A stretch of 19,737 bases of DNA, taken from NCBI GenBank assembly GCA_000433355.1, contig FR893125.1:1-19737 (forward strand), given 5' to 3'. A program made the position numbers and the translations under genes. This document shows, one piece after another, positions 1 through 6,790 of this stretch. Below the pieces are notes generated by a model that was not told where the DNA came from, searched no databases, and saw nothing but the letters and a program-made list of their open reading frames with translations. Each line of letters begins with the position of its first letter. Positions within the stretch are counted from its first letter, which is position 1. The stretch comes from Alistipes sp. CAG:435. Its GTDB lineage: Bacteria; Bacteroidota; Bacteroidia; Bacteroidales; UBA932.

Positions 1-57
1 AGAAAATACCGACAGTCAATTCGGGCGGGCAAGATTATCGAATATACTGACTATTAA
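1..57 (+). CDS. possible C-terminal end of an upstream gene
   Basis: The first frame is open from the left edge to a TAA at 55-57 and encodes 18 residues ending in KIIEYTDY. The composition is plausible for a protein C-terminus, and the stop falls before the ffh promoter. The fragment is too short to identify. The second frame is also open to about 154, so this assignment is weak. Confidence 0.2.
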   Translation, partial: RKYRQSIRAGKIIEYTDY

Positions 58-135
58 CGTCTTACAAATCACGAAACATGAAAGCAGATTAGATTCGCTT
101 AGGGCTCGTGATTTTATTCTTCCAACGGAATTGCT

Positions 136-143
136 TATCTTTG
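136..143 (+). promoter_or_regulatory. -7 box of the ffh promoter
   Basis: TATCTTTG matches the Bacteroidota -7 consensus TAnnTTTG exactly and lies 27 bases before the ffh start codon. No clear TTG -33 element is visible at the usual 19-21 base spacing; the area is just T-rich. Confidence 0.5.
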
Positions 144-170
144 TAGGTTACTATTAATTGGCTACTGAAT

Positions 171-1496
171 ATGTTCGATAACTTACAGGAAAGGCTTGAG
201 AGATCCTTCAAGATTCTGAAGGGTGAGGGTAAGATCACTGAGATCAATGTCGCTGAGACGCTGAAGGACATCCGGAGGGCGCTGCTGGACGCGGACGTGA
301 GCTTCCGTGTGGCCAAGGACTTCTGTGACAGGGTGAAGGTCAAGGCCATGGGACAGAATGTCCTCACGGCGGTGAAGCCACAGCAGATGATGGTCAAGAT
401 CGTCCACGACGAGTTGGCCGAATTCATGGGCAGCGCTTCACAGGACATCAACATCAAGGGGAATCCCGGAATAGTCCTGGTGGCGGGTCTCAACGGTTCC
501 GGTAAGACCACGTTCTCGGCCAAACTGGCCAACAACATCAAGAGCAAGAGAGGCATGAAGGTGCTTCTCGCCGCCTGTGACACGTTCCGTCCGGCGGCCA
601 TCGAACAGTTGAAGGTTCTCGGTGAGGGGATCGAGGTTCCTGTATATACGGAGGATGGAGAGAAGGATCCGATCCGGATCGCCAAGAACGCCATAGCCAA
701 GGCCAAGGCGGAAGGATATTCGGTGGTCATCATAGACACCGCCGGCCGTCTGGCTGTGGATCAGGAGCTTATGGACGAGATCTCGGCCCTGCACAAGGCC
801 GTGAACCCTACAGAGTCATTATTTGTCGTAGACGCGATGACCGGTCAGGATGCCGTGGAGACAGCCAAGGTCTTCAACGAGCGGCTTGACTTCGACGGAG
901 TCGTGCTGACGAAGATGGACGGTGACACCAGAGGCGGCGCCGCGCTTTCCATCAAGTACGTCACCGGAAAGCCGATCAAGTTCATCTCCTCGGGAGAGAA
1001 GATGGAGGCGATGGATGTGTTCCATCCTGGACGTATCGCCGACAGAATCCTCGGAATGGGTGACGTTGTGTCTCTCGTCGAAAAGGCTCAGGAGCAGTTC
1101 GACGAGAAGCAGGCCCGTGAGACCAGGAAGAAACTGGCCAAGGACAAGTTCGGTCTCATGGACTTCTACAACCAGATCCAGCAGGTCAAGAAGATGGGCA
1201 ACATCAAGGATCTGGCCGGGATGATCCCTGGGCTGGGCAAGGCCATCAAGGACATCGACATCGACAACGACAAGGCGTTCAAGGGAATAGAGGCGATCAT
1301 CATGTCCATGACTCCTGAAGAGAGGGACAATCCTGAGATCATCAACGGAAGCCGCCGCAAGAGGATCGCGGACGGCAGCGGCACCAATGTGGCCGAGGTG
1401 AACAAACTTCTGAAGCAGTTCGAGACTACCCGCAAGATGATGAAGACCGCGCTGACTGGAAACCTCGCACAAAAGCTCCGCGGTTTCAGAAGGTAG
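171..1496 (+). CDS. ffh: signal recognition particle protein Ffh (SRP54 GTPase)
   Basis: Ffh binds 4.5S RNA and signal sequences emerging from the ribosome, and delivers nascent inner-membrane proteins to FtsY by a GTP-dependent cycle in the cytoplasm. The 441 residues give the usual order: N-domain helical bundle (about 1-90), GTPase G domain (about 98-295) and methionine-rich M domain (about 325-435). Visible motifs are the P-loop GLNGSGKTT (106-114), DTAGR (189-193), TKMDGD (247-252) and the RGGAALS stretch after it. The M domain carries the conserved SGTNVAEVNKLLKQF helix that contacts SRP RNA. Length is normal for the family. The ATG at 171 gives the canonical MFDNLQERL start. The gene stands alone, preceded by its own -7 box, and converges on lysA with only 8 bases between the two stop codons. 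Confidence 0.97.
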   Translation: MFDNLQERLERSFKILKGEGKITEINVAETLKDIRRALLDADVSFRVAKDFCDRVKVKAMGQNVLTAVKPQQMMVKIVHDELAEFMGSASQDINIKGNPGIVLVAGLNGSGKTTFSAKLANNIKSKRGMKVLLAACDTFRPAAIEQLKVLGEGIEVPVYTEDGEKDPIRIAKNAIAKAKAEGYSVVIIDTAGRLAVDQELMDEISALHKAVNPTESLFVVDAMTGQDAVETAKVFNERLDFDGVVLTKMDGDTRGGAALSIKYVTGKPIKFISSGEKMEAMDVFHPGRIADRILGMGDVVSLVEKAQEQFDEKQARETRKKLAKDKFGLMDFYNQIQQVKKMGNIKDLAGMIPGLGKAIKDIDIDNDKAFKGIEAIIMSMTPEERDNPEIINGSRRKRIADGSGTNVAEVNKLLKQFETTRKMMKTALTGNLAQKLRGFRR

Positions 1497-1504
1497 GCAG
1501 ACGC

Positions 1505-2719
1505 TTAGCGGCCAGCGAAATATTCCTTGCGCCGAGGAGCCTCGGCAAGGCGGTCTGAATATACAGCCGGGGCGAACGGACGCATGTTGTAGTGCGAGGC
1601 CATCACCTGACCGTAGGCACCGGCGCTGCGGATGGCTATAAGGTCTCCCCTGCGGCTCTCGGGCAACGAACGTTCCTTGCCGAAAGTGTCGGCGGACTCG
1701 CAGACCGGACCTACCACATCATAAATGCTTGCCGAACGAGAATCCCCGTCCTGATAATGAGCGGTGATATTCTCGATCTTATGGAACGCTCCGTATAGGG
1801 CAGGACGGATAAGATCATTCATCCCGGCGTCCACCATCAGGAAATTCCTGCTCTCCCCTTTCTTGACGAAAACAACTTGGGTGACAAGAGATCCGCTCTG
1901 AGCCACAACGGAGCGTCCCGGCTCAATGTGGACGGTCTGGTCAAGCCGGCGGGCAAGTTTCTTGTCTATGGTTCTGAACCAGGTCTCGAAATCAGCCATA
2001 GGATCCGAATCGGGGTCGTCATAATTGACCCCAAGGCCGCCGCCTAAATCTATATTCTTGACAACCACCCCCTTTGACTCAAACACTGAGACAATCTCGT
2101 TAACCTTGGCGCACTCAAGCCCGATGACATTCTCGACATCCAGAATCTGGGAGCCAATGTGGAACTGGAGCCCGAAGAAATCAAGGGCGGGATCTGACTT
2201 CAGCATCTCCACAGCCCCGTCAAAACTCCTGTCTGATAGGCCGAACTTGTCCTCATAGAGACCGGTGGTGATGTACTGGTGCGTGTGAGCGTCTATATTC
2301 GGATTGATCCTGAGGCTGATTGAAGCCTTGCGGTCCAGCCTACGAGCCAAAGCGCTTATGACTTCGATTTCCTCAAGGGATTCAACCACAAAAGCTCCGA
2401 TCCCGGCCTGAAACGCCTGGCATATTTCCCGGTCGGTCTTGCCGACACCTGCGAAGAAAATCTGCTTAGGATCGTAACCGCAGCCGACAGCGAACTCGAT
2501 CTCGTCCCCGCTGACACAGTCCGCACCGAAGCCCTTGGAACTCAGGATGTCGTTCAGACGGCGGTCCGAGTTGGCCTTCACTGAATAATGTGCGTGGATT
2601 CCGTAGCGCGCGGAAAGCTCCGCCACCTTGTCAGCCGTGTTCTGGAAAAGATCAATGTCATAATAATAGAAAGGTGTGGCCACCTTGCTGAATGATTCGT
2701 AATCGCCTATCTTTAGCAT
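1505..2719 (-). CDS. lysA: diaminopimelate decarboxylase
   Basis: Converts meso-2,6-diaminopimelate to L-lysine and CO2, the last step of lysine synthesis, using pyridoxal 5'-phosphate in the cytoplasm. It is a 404-residue fold-III PLP enzyme. An N-terminal TIM-barrel carries the Schiff-base lysine in HYSVKANSD (K48), HIGSQ (187-191) and the phosphate-binding GGGLG (226-230), with EPGRS at 266-270. The C-terminal beta domain holds the active-site cysteine motif GPVCESADTFG (C340, E341) and SAGAYGQVMASHYN with the substrate-contacting tyrosine. All key residues are present. The start is the ATG at 2719, with no strong Shine-Dalgarno, as is usual in Bacteroidota. A near-consensus promoter at 2928-2960 would give a leader of about 200 bases full of inverted repeats, so post-initiation control is possible. 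The carboxynorspermidine decarboxylase relative is less likely given the CESAD and SAGAYG motifs. Confidence 0.95.
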   Translation of the reverse strand: MLKIGDYESFSKVATPFYYYDIDLFQNTADKVAELSARYGIHAHYSVKANSDRRLNDILSSKGFGADCVSGDEIEFAVGCGYDPKQIFFAGVGKTDREICQAFQAGIGAFVVESLEEIEVISALARRLDRKASISLRINPNIDAHTHQYITTGLYEDKFGLSDRSFDGAVEMLKSDPALDFFGLQFHIGSQILDVENVIGLECAKVNEIVSVFESKGVVVKNIDLGGGLGVNYDDPDSDPMADFETWFRTIDKKLARRLDQTVHIEPGRSVVAQSGSLVTQVVFVKKGESRNFLMVDAGMNDLIRPALYGAFHKIENITAHYQDGDSRSASIYDVVGPVCESADTFGKERSLPESRRGDLIAIRSAGAYGQVMASHYNMRPFAPAVYSDRLAEAPRRKEYFAGR

Positions 2720-2739
2720 ATTCGGAAAATCACTTCTTA

Positions 2740-2898
2740 AGTAATCCTTAAAAAATAACTTGGTAATCTTTGATAGTCTTTTCGGTCTATATGTCTTTCC
2801 TCATCAGTCATGTGCCACCGGCACACTCCTTATTCCAAAAGACATCTATCCTCGAAAATACCGCCAAATCTTTACCAACTTATTTTTTAACGCTTACT
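2740..2898. repeat. large imperfect inverted repeat in the lysA leader
   Basis: Arm 1 (2740-2772) and the reverse complement of arm 2 (2865-2898) share about 28 of 34 bases, including an unbroken TTAAAAAATAA and TTGGTAA. Nested inside are a second pair, GATAGTCTTTT (2772-2782) with AAAAGACATCTATC (2837-2850), and a perfect inner hairpin TGTGCC-ACC-GGCACA (2811-2825). Together these make a three-tier palindrome of about 160 bases between lysA and the divergently transcribed gene at 3078. It could be an RNA fold, a small mobile palindromic element or paired regulator sites. Confidence 0.6.
2772..2850 (-). ncRNA. structured lysA leader RNA with hammerhead-like motifs (tentative)
   Basis: Read on the - strand (lysA sense), a GATAG..GTCTTTT arm is followed by a TGTGCC/GGCACA hairpin, then CTGATGAG (CTGATGA is the complement of 2801-2807), 15 bases, CGAAA, and the complementary arm AAGACTATC flush against the GAAA. 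These are the conserved core boxes and stem III of a hammerhead ribozyme. However, stem II would have only two GC pairs and stem I is interrupted next to the core, so activity is doubtful. A 13-codon ORF (2804-2845, MSFGIRSVPVAHD) overlaps the fold and has no lysine codons, which argues against a lysine leader peptide. I see no lysine-riboswitch consensus. Confidence 0.25.
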
Positions 2899-2927
2899 AA
2901 GTAACCTCAAAACAGTTTCTTGTCTGG

Positions 2928-2960
2928 CAAATATTCATGAAGAATAAAACCTATTCAAAA
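2928..2960 (-). promoter_or_regulatory. probable lysA promoter
   Basis: On the - strand, TTTTG (2956-2960) is followed by 20 bases and AATATTTG (2928-2935), one mismatch from TAnnTTTG with ideal spacing. Transcription would begin near 2921, giving a leader of about 200 bases before the lysA ATG. A second exact -7 match, TACTTTTG (2973-2980), lacks a matching -33 box. Confidence 0.45.
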
Positions 2961-3077
2961 CCAAAACAATTGCAAAAGTAATCTAAAATTTCTAAATTCG
3001 CATACTATTGTACGTTCAGAGGGTTTTTCTGACACGAGATAGCATTAGAAAAAACACTTTTAACATTAGGACAAAAA

Positions 3078-4052
3078 ATGGAAAAAGGACCTATTTCACA
3101 ATTCATCACCCACAACTACCGCCACTTCAACTCGGCGTGCGTGGTTGACGCCGCGAAGGCCTATTGTGACCTTCTCGACAAGGGTGGAAAGATGTTCCTT
3201 GCTATGGCCGGTGCGATGAGTACCGCTGAAATCGGACTTTCCCTCGCGGAGATGATCCGTCAGGACAAGTTCTCGTTCGTCTGCTGCTCAGCCAACAACC
3301 TCGAGGAGGACATCATGAACCTTGTCGCCCACTCACACTATTACAGGATTCCGGGCTACCGCGACCTCACTCCTCAGCAGGAGCAGGAGCTGCTTGAGAA
3401 CCACTACAACCGTGTGACCGACACCTGCATTCCTGAGGAGGAGGCTTTCCGCCGTCTTGAGGGCGCGCTCGTCGATGTGTGGACAAAGGCGAAGAATGAA
3501 GGAAAAAGGTATTTCCCTTATGAATATATCTACCAGCTTCTCCGCAGCGGCGTTCTGGAGCAGTACTATGAGATCGACCCTAAGGACAGCTGGGTAATGG
3601 CTGCCTGCGAGAAGAATATTCCGATCATCTGCCCGGCCTGGGAGGACTGCACAACCGGTAACATATTCACAGCCCACTGCATCCGCGGCGAGTTCCCTAC
3701 CGACCTCGTGAAGACTGGCGTCGAGGTGATGATGTTCCTTGTTGACTGGTACAAGGCCAACGCCACGGGAGCCGGTGTCGGATTCTTCCAGATCGGTGGC
3801 GGCACCGCCGGTGACTTCCCTATCTGCGTCGTTCCTATGATGGAGCAGGATCTCGGATGGAAGGGCACACCGCTTTGGTCATATTTCTGCCAGATCTCCG
3901 ACAGCACCACATCCTACGGTTCATATTCAGGAGCCGTCCCTAATGAGAAGATCACCTGGGGCAAGCTGTCCCCTACCACTCCGCGCTTCATCGTGGAGAG
4001 TGACGCGACAATCGTGGCGCCGCTGATCTTCGCCTACGTGCTGGGCTGGTAG
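3078..4052 (+). CDS. deoxyhypusine synthase family protein
   Basis: The 324 residues resemble the deoxyhypusine synthase (DHS) fold, an NAD-dependent enzyme that moves the aminobutyl group of spermidine to a lysine in eukaryotes and archaea, or to putrescine in bacterial homospermidine synthases of the same superfamily. Visible hallmarks are the substrate-pocket run CCSANNLEEDIMNL (69-82), the glycine-rich NAD-binding GGGTAGDF (240-247), and the C-terminal SGAVPNEKITWGK (284-296), whose K296 matches the catalytic lysine of DHS. Bacteria lack eIF5A, so true hypusine formation is not expected; a polyamine reaction is the likeliest role, and the acceptor cannot be read from sequence. The gene is monocistronic, divergent from lysA and closed by a strong terminator. 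No polyamine gene lies beside it in this window. The ATG at 3078 follows an A-rich stretch, with no Shine-Dalgarno. Confidence 0.85.
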   Translation: MEKGPISQFITHNYRHFNSACVVDAAKAYCDLLDKGGKMFLAMAGAMSTAEIGLSLAEMIRQDKFSFVCCSANNLEEDIMNLVAHSHYYRIPGYRDLTPQQEQELLENHYNRVTDTCIPEEEAFRRLEGALVDVWTKAKNEGKRYFPYEYIYQLLRSGVLEQYYEIDPKDSWVMAACEKNIPIICPAWEDCTTGNIFTAHCIRGEFPTDLVKTGVEVMMFLVDWYKANATGAGVGFFQIGGGTAGDFPICVVPMMEQDLGWKGTPLWSYFCQISDSTTSYGSYSGAVPNEKITWGKLSPTTPRFIVESDATIVAPLIFAYVLGW

Positions 4053-4071
4053 TCCATCGCTGACTTTTATG

Positions 4072-4109
4072 AAGGTGATGGCCATCTAACCAAGGTCATC
4101 ACCTTTTTT
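4072..4109 (+). terminator. intrinsic terminator after the DHS-family gene
   Basis: AAGGTGATGGCC (4072-4083) pairs over 12 positions (one G-T) with GGTCATCACCTT (4094-4105), leaving a 10-base loop and followed by a run of T. It lies 20 bases after the stop codon at 4052. Confidence 0.85.
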
Positions 4110-4123
4110 ATATTCATTAAGAA

Positions 4124-4153
4124 TTGTAGTTAATCCTTTAAGGATTGCTTTTG
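4124..4153 (+). promoter_or_regulatory. probable promoter of the AraC-type gene
   Basis: TTG (4124-4126), 19 bases, then TGCTTTTG (4146-4153), which differs from TAnnTTTG at one position. The spacer contains a tight palindrome, AATCCTT-T-AAGGATT (4132-4146), between the two promoter boxes. Confidence 0.4.
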
Positions 4154-4168
4154 TAACCACAAACCAGA

Positions 4169-4191
4169 GGAACGCAAACGGTTTTCGTTCC
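4169..4191. promoter_or_regulatory. 23-bp dyad, possible operator upstream of the AraC-type gene
   Basis: GGAACGCAAAC, a central G, then GTTTTCGTTCC: 10 of 11 positions are symmetric. It lies just downstream of the predicted transcription start and 20 bases before the ATG at 4212. This suits an operator (possibly autoregulatory) or an mRNA hairpin near the start. The binding partner is unknown. Confidence 0.35.
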
Positions 4192-4211
4192 TTCCAACCG
4201 ACCAAAGCAAA

Positions 4212-4679
4212 ATGAAAGGAAATTCCAGCAAAGGGAATCCCCTTATCGCGGCTATATCCAAGCGGCTGCGCAGAATCAGAGGCGACAGACTCGCCGCGAT
4301 CCAAGGAAGAATCAATTCCAGAAAGACTCTTGAGAAAGTTGAAAAACACCTTGCCCGTTGGGTAAGGGACGGCAAGCATCATGAGTGCTACGACTCTATG
4401 GAAGAAATCCTCGATGAACTTGACTTGACAAATCAAGAGCTATCGTTCTATTGCTCCCGCATACTCAATAAAAAGTTCCTCACATGGAGGAAAGAGATCA
4501 GAATCGAAGACGCGAAAAAGCTCCTTCTGGAGCATCCTGAGGCTCCTGTACGTCACATTGGCTATGTCGTGGGTTTCAGCGACAAATCCAACTTCAGACG
4601 GCAGTTCAGGGAAGTAGTCGGATGCACGCCTACCGAATGGCGGGAGTCGAAACTTAAAAACATCCAAAAAATCTTTTGA
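4212..4679 (+). CDS. AraC-family HTH transcriptional regulator, short form
   Basis: A 155-residue protein whose second half is a complete AraC/XylS DNA-binding domain. The first helix-turn-helix region spans about 64-105 (MEEILDELDLTNQELSFYCS onward). The second spans about 112-145, with the signature APVRHIGYVVGFSDKSNFRR followed by the F..VG.TP.EWR ending. The N-terminal 55 residues are very basic and show no recognisable ligand-binding domain, membrane segment or signal peptide, unlike the large membrane-bound AraC-type sensors common in Bacteroidota. It may be a constitutive or partner-dependent regulator, or the surviving C-terminal part of a longer one. It has its own candidate promoter and dyad. 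Its stop codon lies inside the -33 region of the next operon's promoter, so control of the ABC/GIN operon is possible but unproven. Confidence 0.85.
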   Translation: MKGNSSKGNPLIAAISKRLRRIRGDRLAAIQGRINSRKTLEKVEKHLARWVRDGKHHECYDSMEEILDELDLTNQELSFYCSRILNKKFLTWRKEIRIEDAKKLLLEHPEAPVRHIGYVVGFSDKSNFRRQFREVVGCTPTEWRESKLKNIQKIF

Positions 4680-4704
4680 TATTCAAAAAACATCATTATC
4701 TTTG
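4674..4704 (+). promoter_or_regulatory. promoter of the ABC/GntR/GIN operon
   Basis: TTTTG (4674-4678), 18 bases, then TATCTTTG (4697-4704), an exact TAnnTTTG. The -33 box overlaps the stop codon of the preceding AraC-type gene. Transcription should start close to 4711, within the inverted repeat at 4706-4729. Confidence 0.65.
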
Positions 4705-4705
4705 C

Positions 4706-4729
4706 AGTGTATTAATAAACTATTACACT
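4706..4729. promoter_or_regulatory. probable operator for the YtrA-type GntR repressor
   Basis: AGTGTA (4706-4711), 12 bases, TACACT (4724-4729): perfect six-base arms placed directly after the -7 box and over the expected transcription start. From memory, Bacillus YtrA, a member of the same GntR subfamily, recognises an AGTGTA/TACACT inverted repeat with a spacer of similar length. A YtrA-type gene is the third gene of this operon, so autorepression is the natural reading. Confidence 0.6.
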
Positions 4730-4737
4730 AACAAGAT

Positions 4738-5568
4738 ATGATTGAAATCAAAGATCTGGCTTTCAGCTACGGCAAGACGCCCATCCTGAAAAGCATAACG
4801 ACAACGCTTGAGGAAGGCCGTATCTACGGTCTTCTGGGCGAGAATGGAGTCGGCAAGACGACCCTGCTTACACTTCTGTGCGGCCTGAAGAAAGTTTGCT
4901 CCGGCAGCATCACCACCGATGGGGAGAATCCTTTCGACCGCACCCCTACCTTGCTCCAGAACCAGTTCTACCTTCCGGACGAGGTCCTTCCTGTAGCGAT
5001 GAAGGCGGAGTGCTTCGCAAAGGAAAGAGGTGCCTTCTGGCCGGACTACGACCATTCCAAGTTCCTTGAGATCATGAAGGAGTTCGAGAACGACCCGGCC
5101 AAGAAGATGAACCAGATGTCCGCCGGACAGTTGAAGAAGACTTATATTTCTTTAGCGTTGGCCTGCGGCTGCAAGTACATATTCATGGATGAGCCGACAA
5201 ACGGTCTGGACATTCCTTCAAAGACGCAGTTCCGCAGCGCGATTATGAAATACACTTCCGATGATTCCACAATCGTGATCTCTACCCACCAGGTGAGGGA
5301 TCTGGAGAACATCATCGACCCGATCATAATCCTTGACCGTCAGGATGTTCTGCTGAACGCCTCGGTGGAGGAGATCACAAGTAAACTGTACTTCGACTAC
5401 GGCACGCAGCTTCATCCGGAATCCCTTTACAGCGAGCAGCTTCCGGGCGGATTCATCCAGGTTTACCATAACACGACCGGCGAGGACAGCAAGATCAATG
5501 TCGAGGCCCTTTTCAATGCCGTGCACAAGAACAAGGAGCTGATCAAAGGAATGTTCAGCAACAAATAA
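4738..5568 (+). CDS. ABC transporter ATP-binding protein
   Basis: Cytoplasmic nucleotide-binding subunit of an ABC exporter, 276 residues. Visible motifs are Walker A GENGVGKTT (34-42), a Q-loop near LLQNQ (72-76), the degenerate signature MSAGQLKK (127-134), Walker B YIFMDEPTNGLD (147-158) and the H-loop histidine in STHQ (H184). This is the usual set for the CcmA/DrrA-like class paired with GntR regulators. The C-terminal 75 residues extend beyond the ATPase core and are unassigned. First gene of a five-gene operon with gaps of 5-13 bases; it is followed by its likely membrane partner. The transported substrate cannot be read from sequence; homologous YtrA-type loci respond to envelope stress or cell-wall antibiotics. 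Confidence 0.92.
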   Translation: MIEIKDLAFSYGKTPILKSITTTLEEGRIYGLLGENGVGKTTLLTLLCGLKKVCSGSITTDGENPFDRTPTLLQNQFYLPDEVLPVAMKAECFAKERGAFWPDYDHSKFLEIMKEFENDPAKKMNQMSAGQLKKTYISLALACGCKYIFMDEPTNGLDIPSKTQFRSAIMKYTSDDSTIVISTHQVRDLENIIDPIIILDRQDVLLNASVEEITSKLYFDYGTQLHPESLYSEQLPGGFIQVYHNTTGEDSKINVEALFNAVHKNKELIKGMFSNK

Positions 5569-5573
5569 GGAGG
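5567..5573 (+). promoter_or_regulatory. ribosome binding site that decides the permease start
   Basis: AAGGAGG, unusually strong for this genome, overlaps the stop codon of the ATPase gene. It lies 7 bases before the ATG at 5581 but only 1 base before the alternative in-frame ATG at 5575, so 5581 is preferred. Confidence 0.6.
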
Positions 5574-5580
5574 AATGAAT

Positions 5581-6408
5581 ATGGACAATACTTTTAAAAT
5601 AAGCAGGTTCGGAAAATATTTCGTTTACGACCTCAAGAGACAGTGGAAGAACATCGGGATGCTGATGCTGATCTTCGCGCTGTCCCCTGTCATTTTCTAC
5701 ATGCTCTACATGTTCTTCGCGGCGCTGTTCGACGGAGGCCTGATGAAGCTGTTCTCTGGAATGAGCATCGACGGTCCCTCAATTTGGGTAAGGTTCGGGA
5801 TGGCCGCCGTGATGATAACGATCTTCGTGATGCTGTTCCCGTCCAGAGCCTATGGTGAGATCACCAACAAGGCGAAAGGGTCCGAATGGCTGATGCTGCC
5901 GGCTTCCAGACTGGAGAAATTCACGTCAATGATGCTGATCTCACTGATAGTCATCCCTCTCGTTTACGTTGTTGTCTATTTTCTCAGCGACGCTTTTGTC
6001 TGCCTGCTCGACAAGTCCTGCGGTGATTCGCTTATGTCATTCAGAATCAACAAGGAGATCGGTTCATCAGACTTTGCGATCCCTGCCAACGGCTTCTGGA
6101 TTCTGGCCTCCAGCATTGTGGAAAACGCGATCGTGTTCCTGCTCGGAGGCTTGATCTTCAAGAAATGGAAGGTTGTGGGCACCGTGCTTGTGCTCTTTGC
6201 GCTTCAAATGGTGTTTTCCGGCCTGTTAAGCGTCTTCATCACCAACGCGGACCTCGACTGGTGGGGAAACTGGTTAAATGACTGGACAATCCGGCATGCT
6301 GACAACCTTGACTTATGGCTGAACGCCTTCATCAACTTATGGCTTCTGCTGATTCTGGCCATCTGCGGGACTTGGTCCTGGTTCAGGATCAAAAGGCTTC
6401 AACATTAA
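5581..6408 (+). CDS. ABC transporter membrane protein (six predicted helices)
   Basis: A 275-residue integral membrane protein and presumably the permease partner of the upstream ATPase. About six hydrophobic stretches are visible: from MLMLIFALSPVIFYMLYMFF, MAAVMITIFVMLF, MMLISLIVIPLVYVVVYFL, FWILASSIVENAIVFLLGG, VGTVLVLFALQMVFSGLLSV and LWLNAFINLWLLLILAI. Between helices 2 and 3 is a cytoplasmic-looking loop, EITNKAKGSEWLMLPASRLEKF. This resembles loops in ABC-2-like permeases in which a short membrane-proximal motif contacts the ATPase. No catalytic motif is visible. Coupling to the ATPase is inferred from operon position and the strong ribosome binding site at their junction. The substrate is unknown. 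Confidence 0.85.
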   Translation: MDNTFKISRFGKYFVYDLKRQWKNIGMLMLIFALSPVIFYMLYMFFAALFDGGLMKLFSGMSIDGPSIWVRFGMAAVMITIFVMLFPSRAYGEITNKAKGSEWLMLPASRLEKFTSMMLISLIVIPLVYVVVYFLSDAFVCLLDKSCGDSLMSFRINKEIGSSDFAIPANGFWILASSIVENAIVFLLGGLIFKKWKVVGTVLVLFALQMVFSGLLSVFITNADLDWWGNWLNDWTIRHADNLDLWLNAFINLWLLLILAICGTWSWFRIKRLQH

Positions 6409-6420
6409 TGATCTTTGACT

Positions 6421-6777
6421 ATGGAATTCAATTCAAACAAGGCGATCTATCTACAGATCAGCGACATAATCTGCGAGAAGATCCTCTCCGGCGAGCTGAA
6501 GGCAGATGACAGGATCCCGTCCGTGCGGGAATATGGAGCCTCGATCGGCGTGAATCCCAACACGGTGATGCGCACCTACGAGAAGCTCACCAACGAGGGC
6601 ATCATCTACAACAAGCGCGGCATCGGCTACTTCATCGGCGCGGAAGCCAAGGACATCGTACTGGAAAACAACCGCAAAGAGTTCCTCGAAGTCGAACTGC
6701 CCGCCGTCATCAAAAAAATGGAGCTCCTCGGGCTCGACCCGAAGGAGCTGCTAGATAAAAGCAATTGGGTAATCTAA
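6421..6777 (+). CDS. GntR-family regulator, YtrA subfamily
   Basis: A 118-residue winged-helix regulator. The first 65 residues are a typical GntR DNA-binding domain: AIYLQISDIICEKILSGELKADDRIPSVRE, then SIGVNPNTVMRTYEKLTNEGIIY with the recognition helix, and a wing ending RGIGYFI. The remainder (about 70-118) is a short helical dimerisation tail (EVELPAVIKKMELLGLDPKELL), the mark of the YtrA subfamily, which lacks the large effector domains of other GntR proteins. It probably represses the operon it belongs to through the AGTGTA/TACACT repeat at 4706-4729. The inducing signal is unknown. The ATG at 6421 is preferred over an in-frame TTG at 6415. Confidence 0.92.
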   Translation: MEFNSNKAIYLQISDIICEKILSGELKADDRIPSVREYGASIGVNPNTVMRTYEKLTNEGIIYNKRGIGYFIGAEAKDIVLENNRKEFLEVELPAVIKKMELLGLDPKELLDKSNWVI

Positions 6778-6790
6778 ATATTTGAATATC

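Noticed and set aside
2720..2921. lysine riboswitch upstream of lysA
   Set aside because: The leader is long and structured, but I could not find the conserved L-box segments, and the inverted repeats do not fit its five-helix layout.
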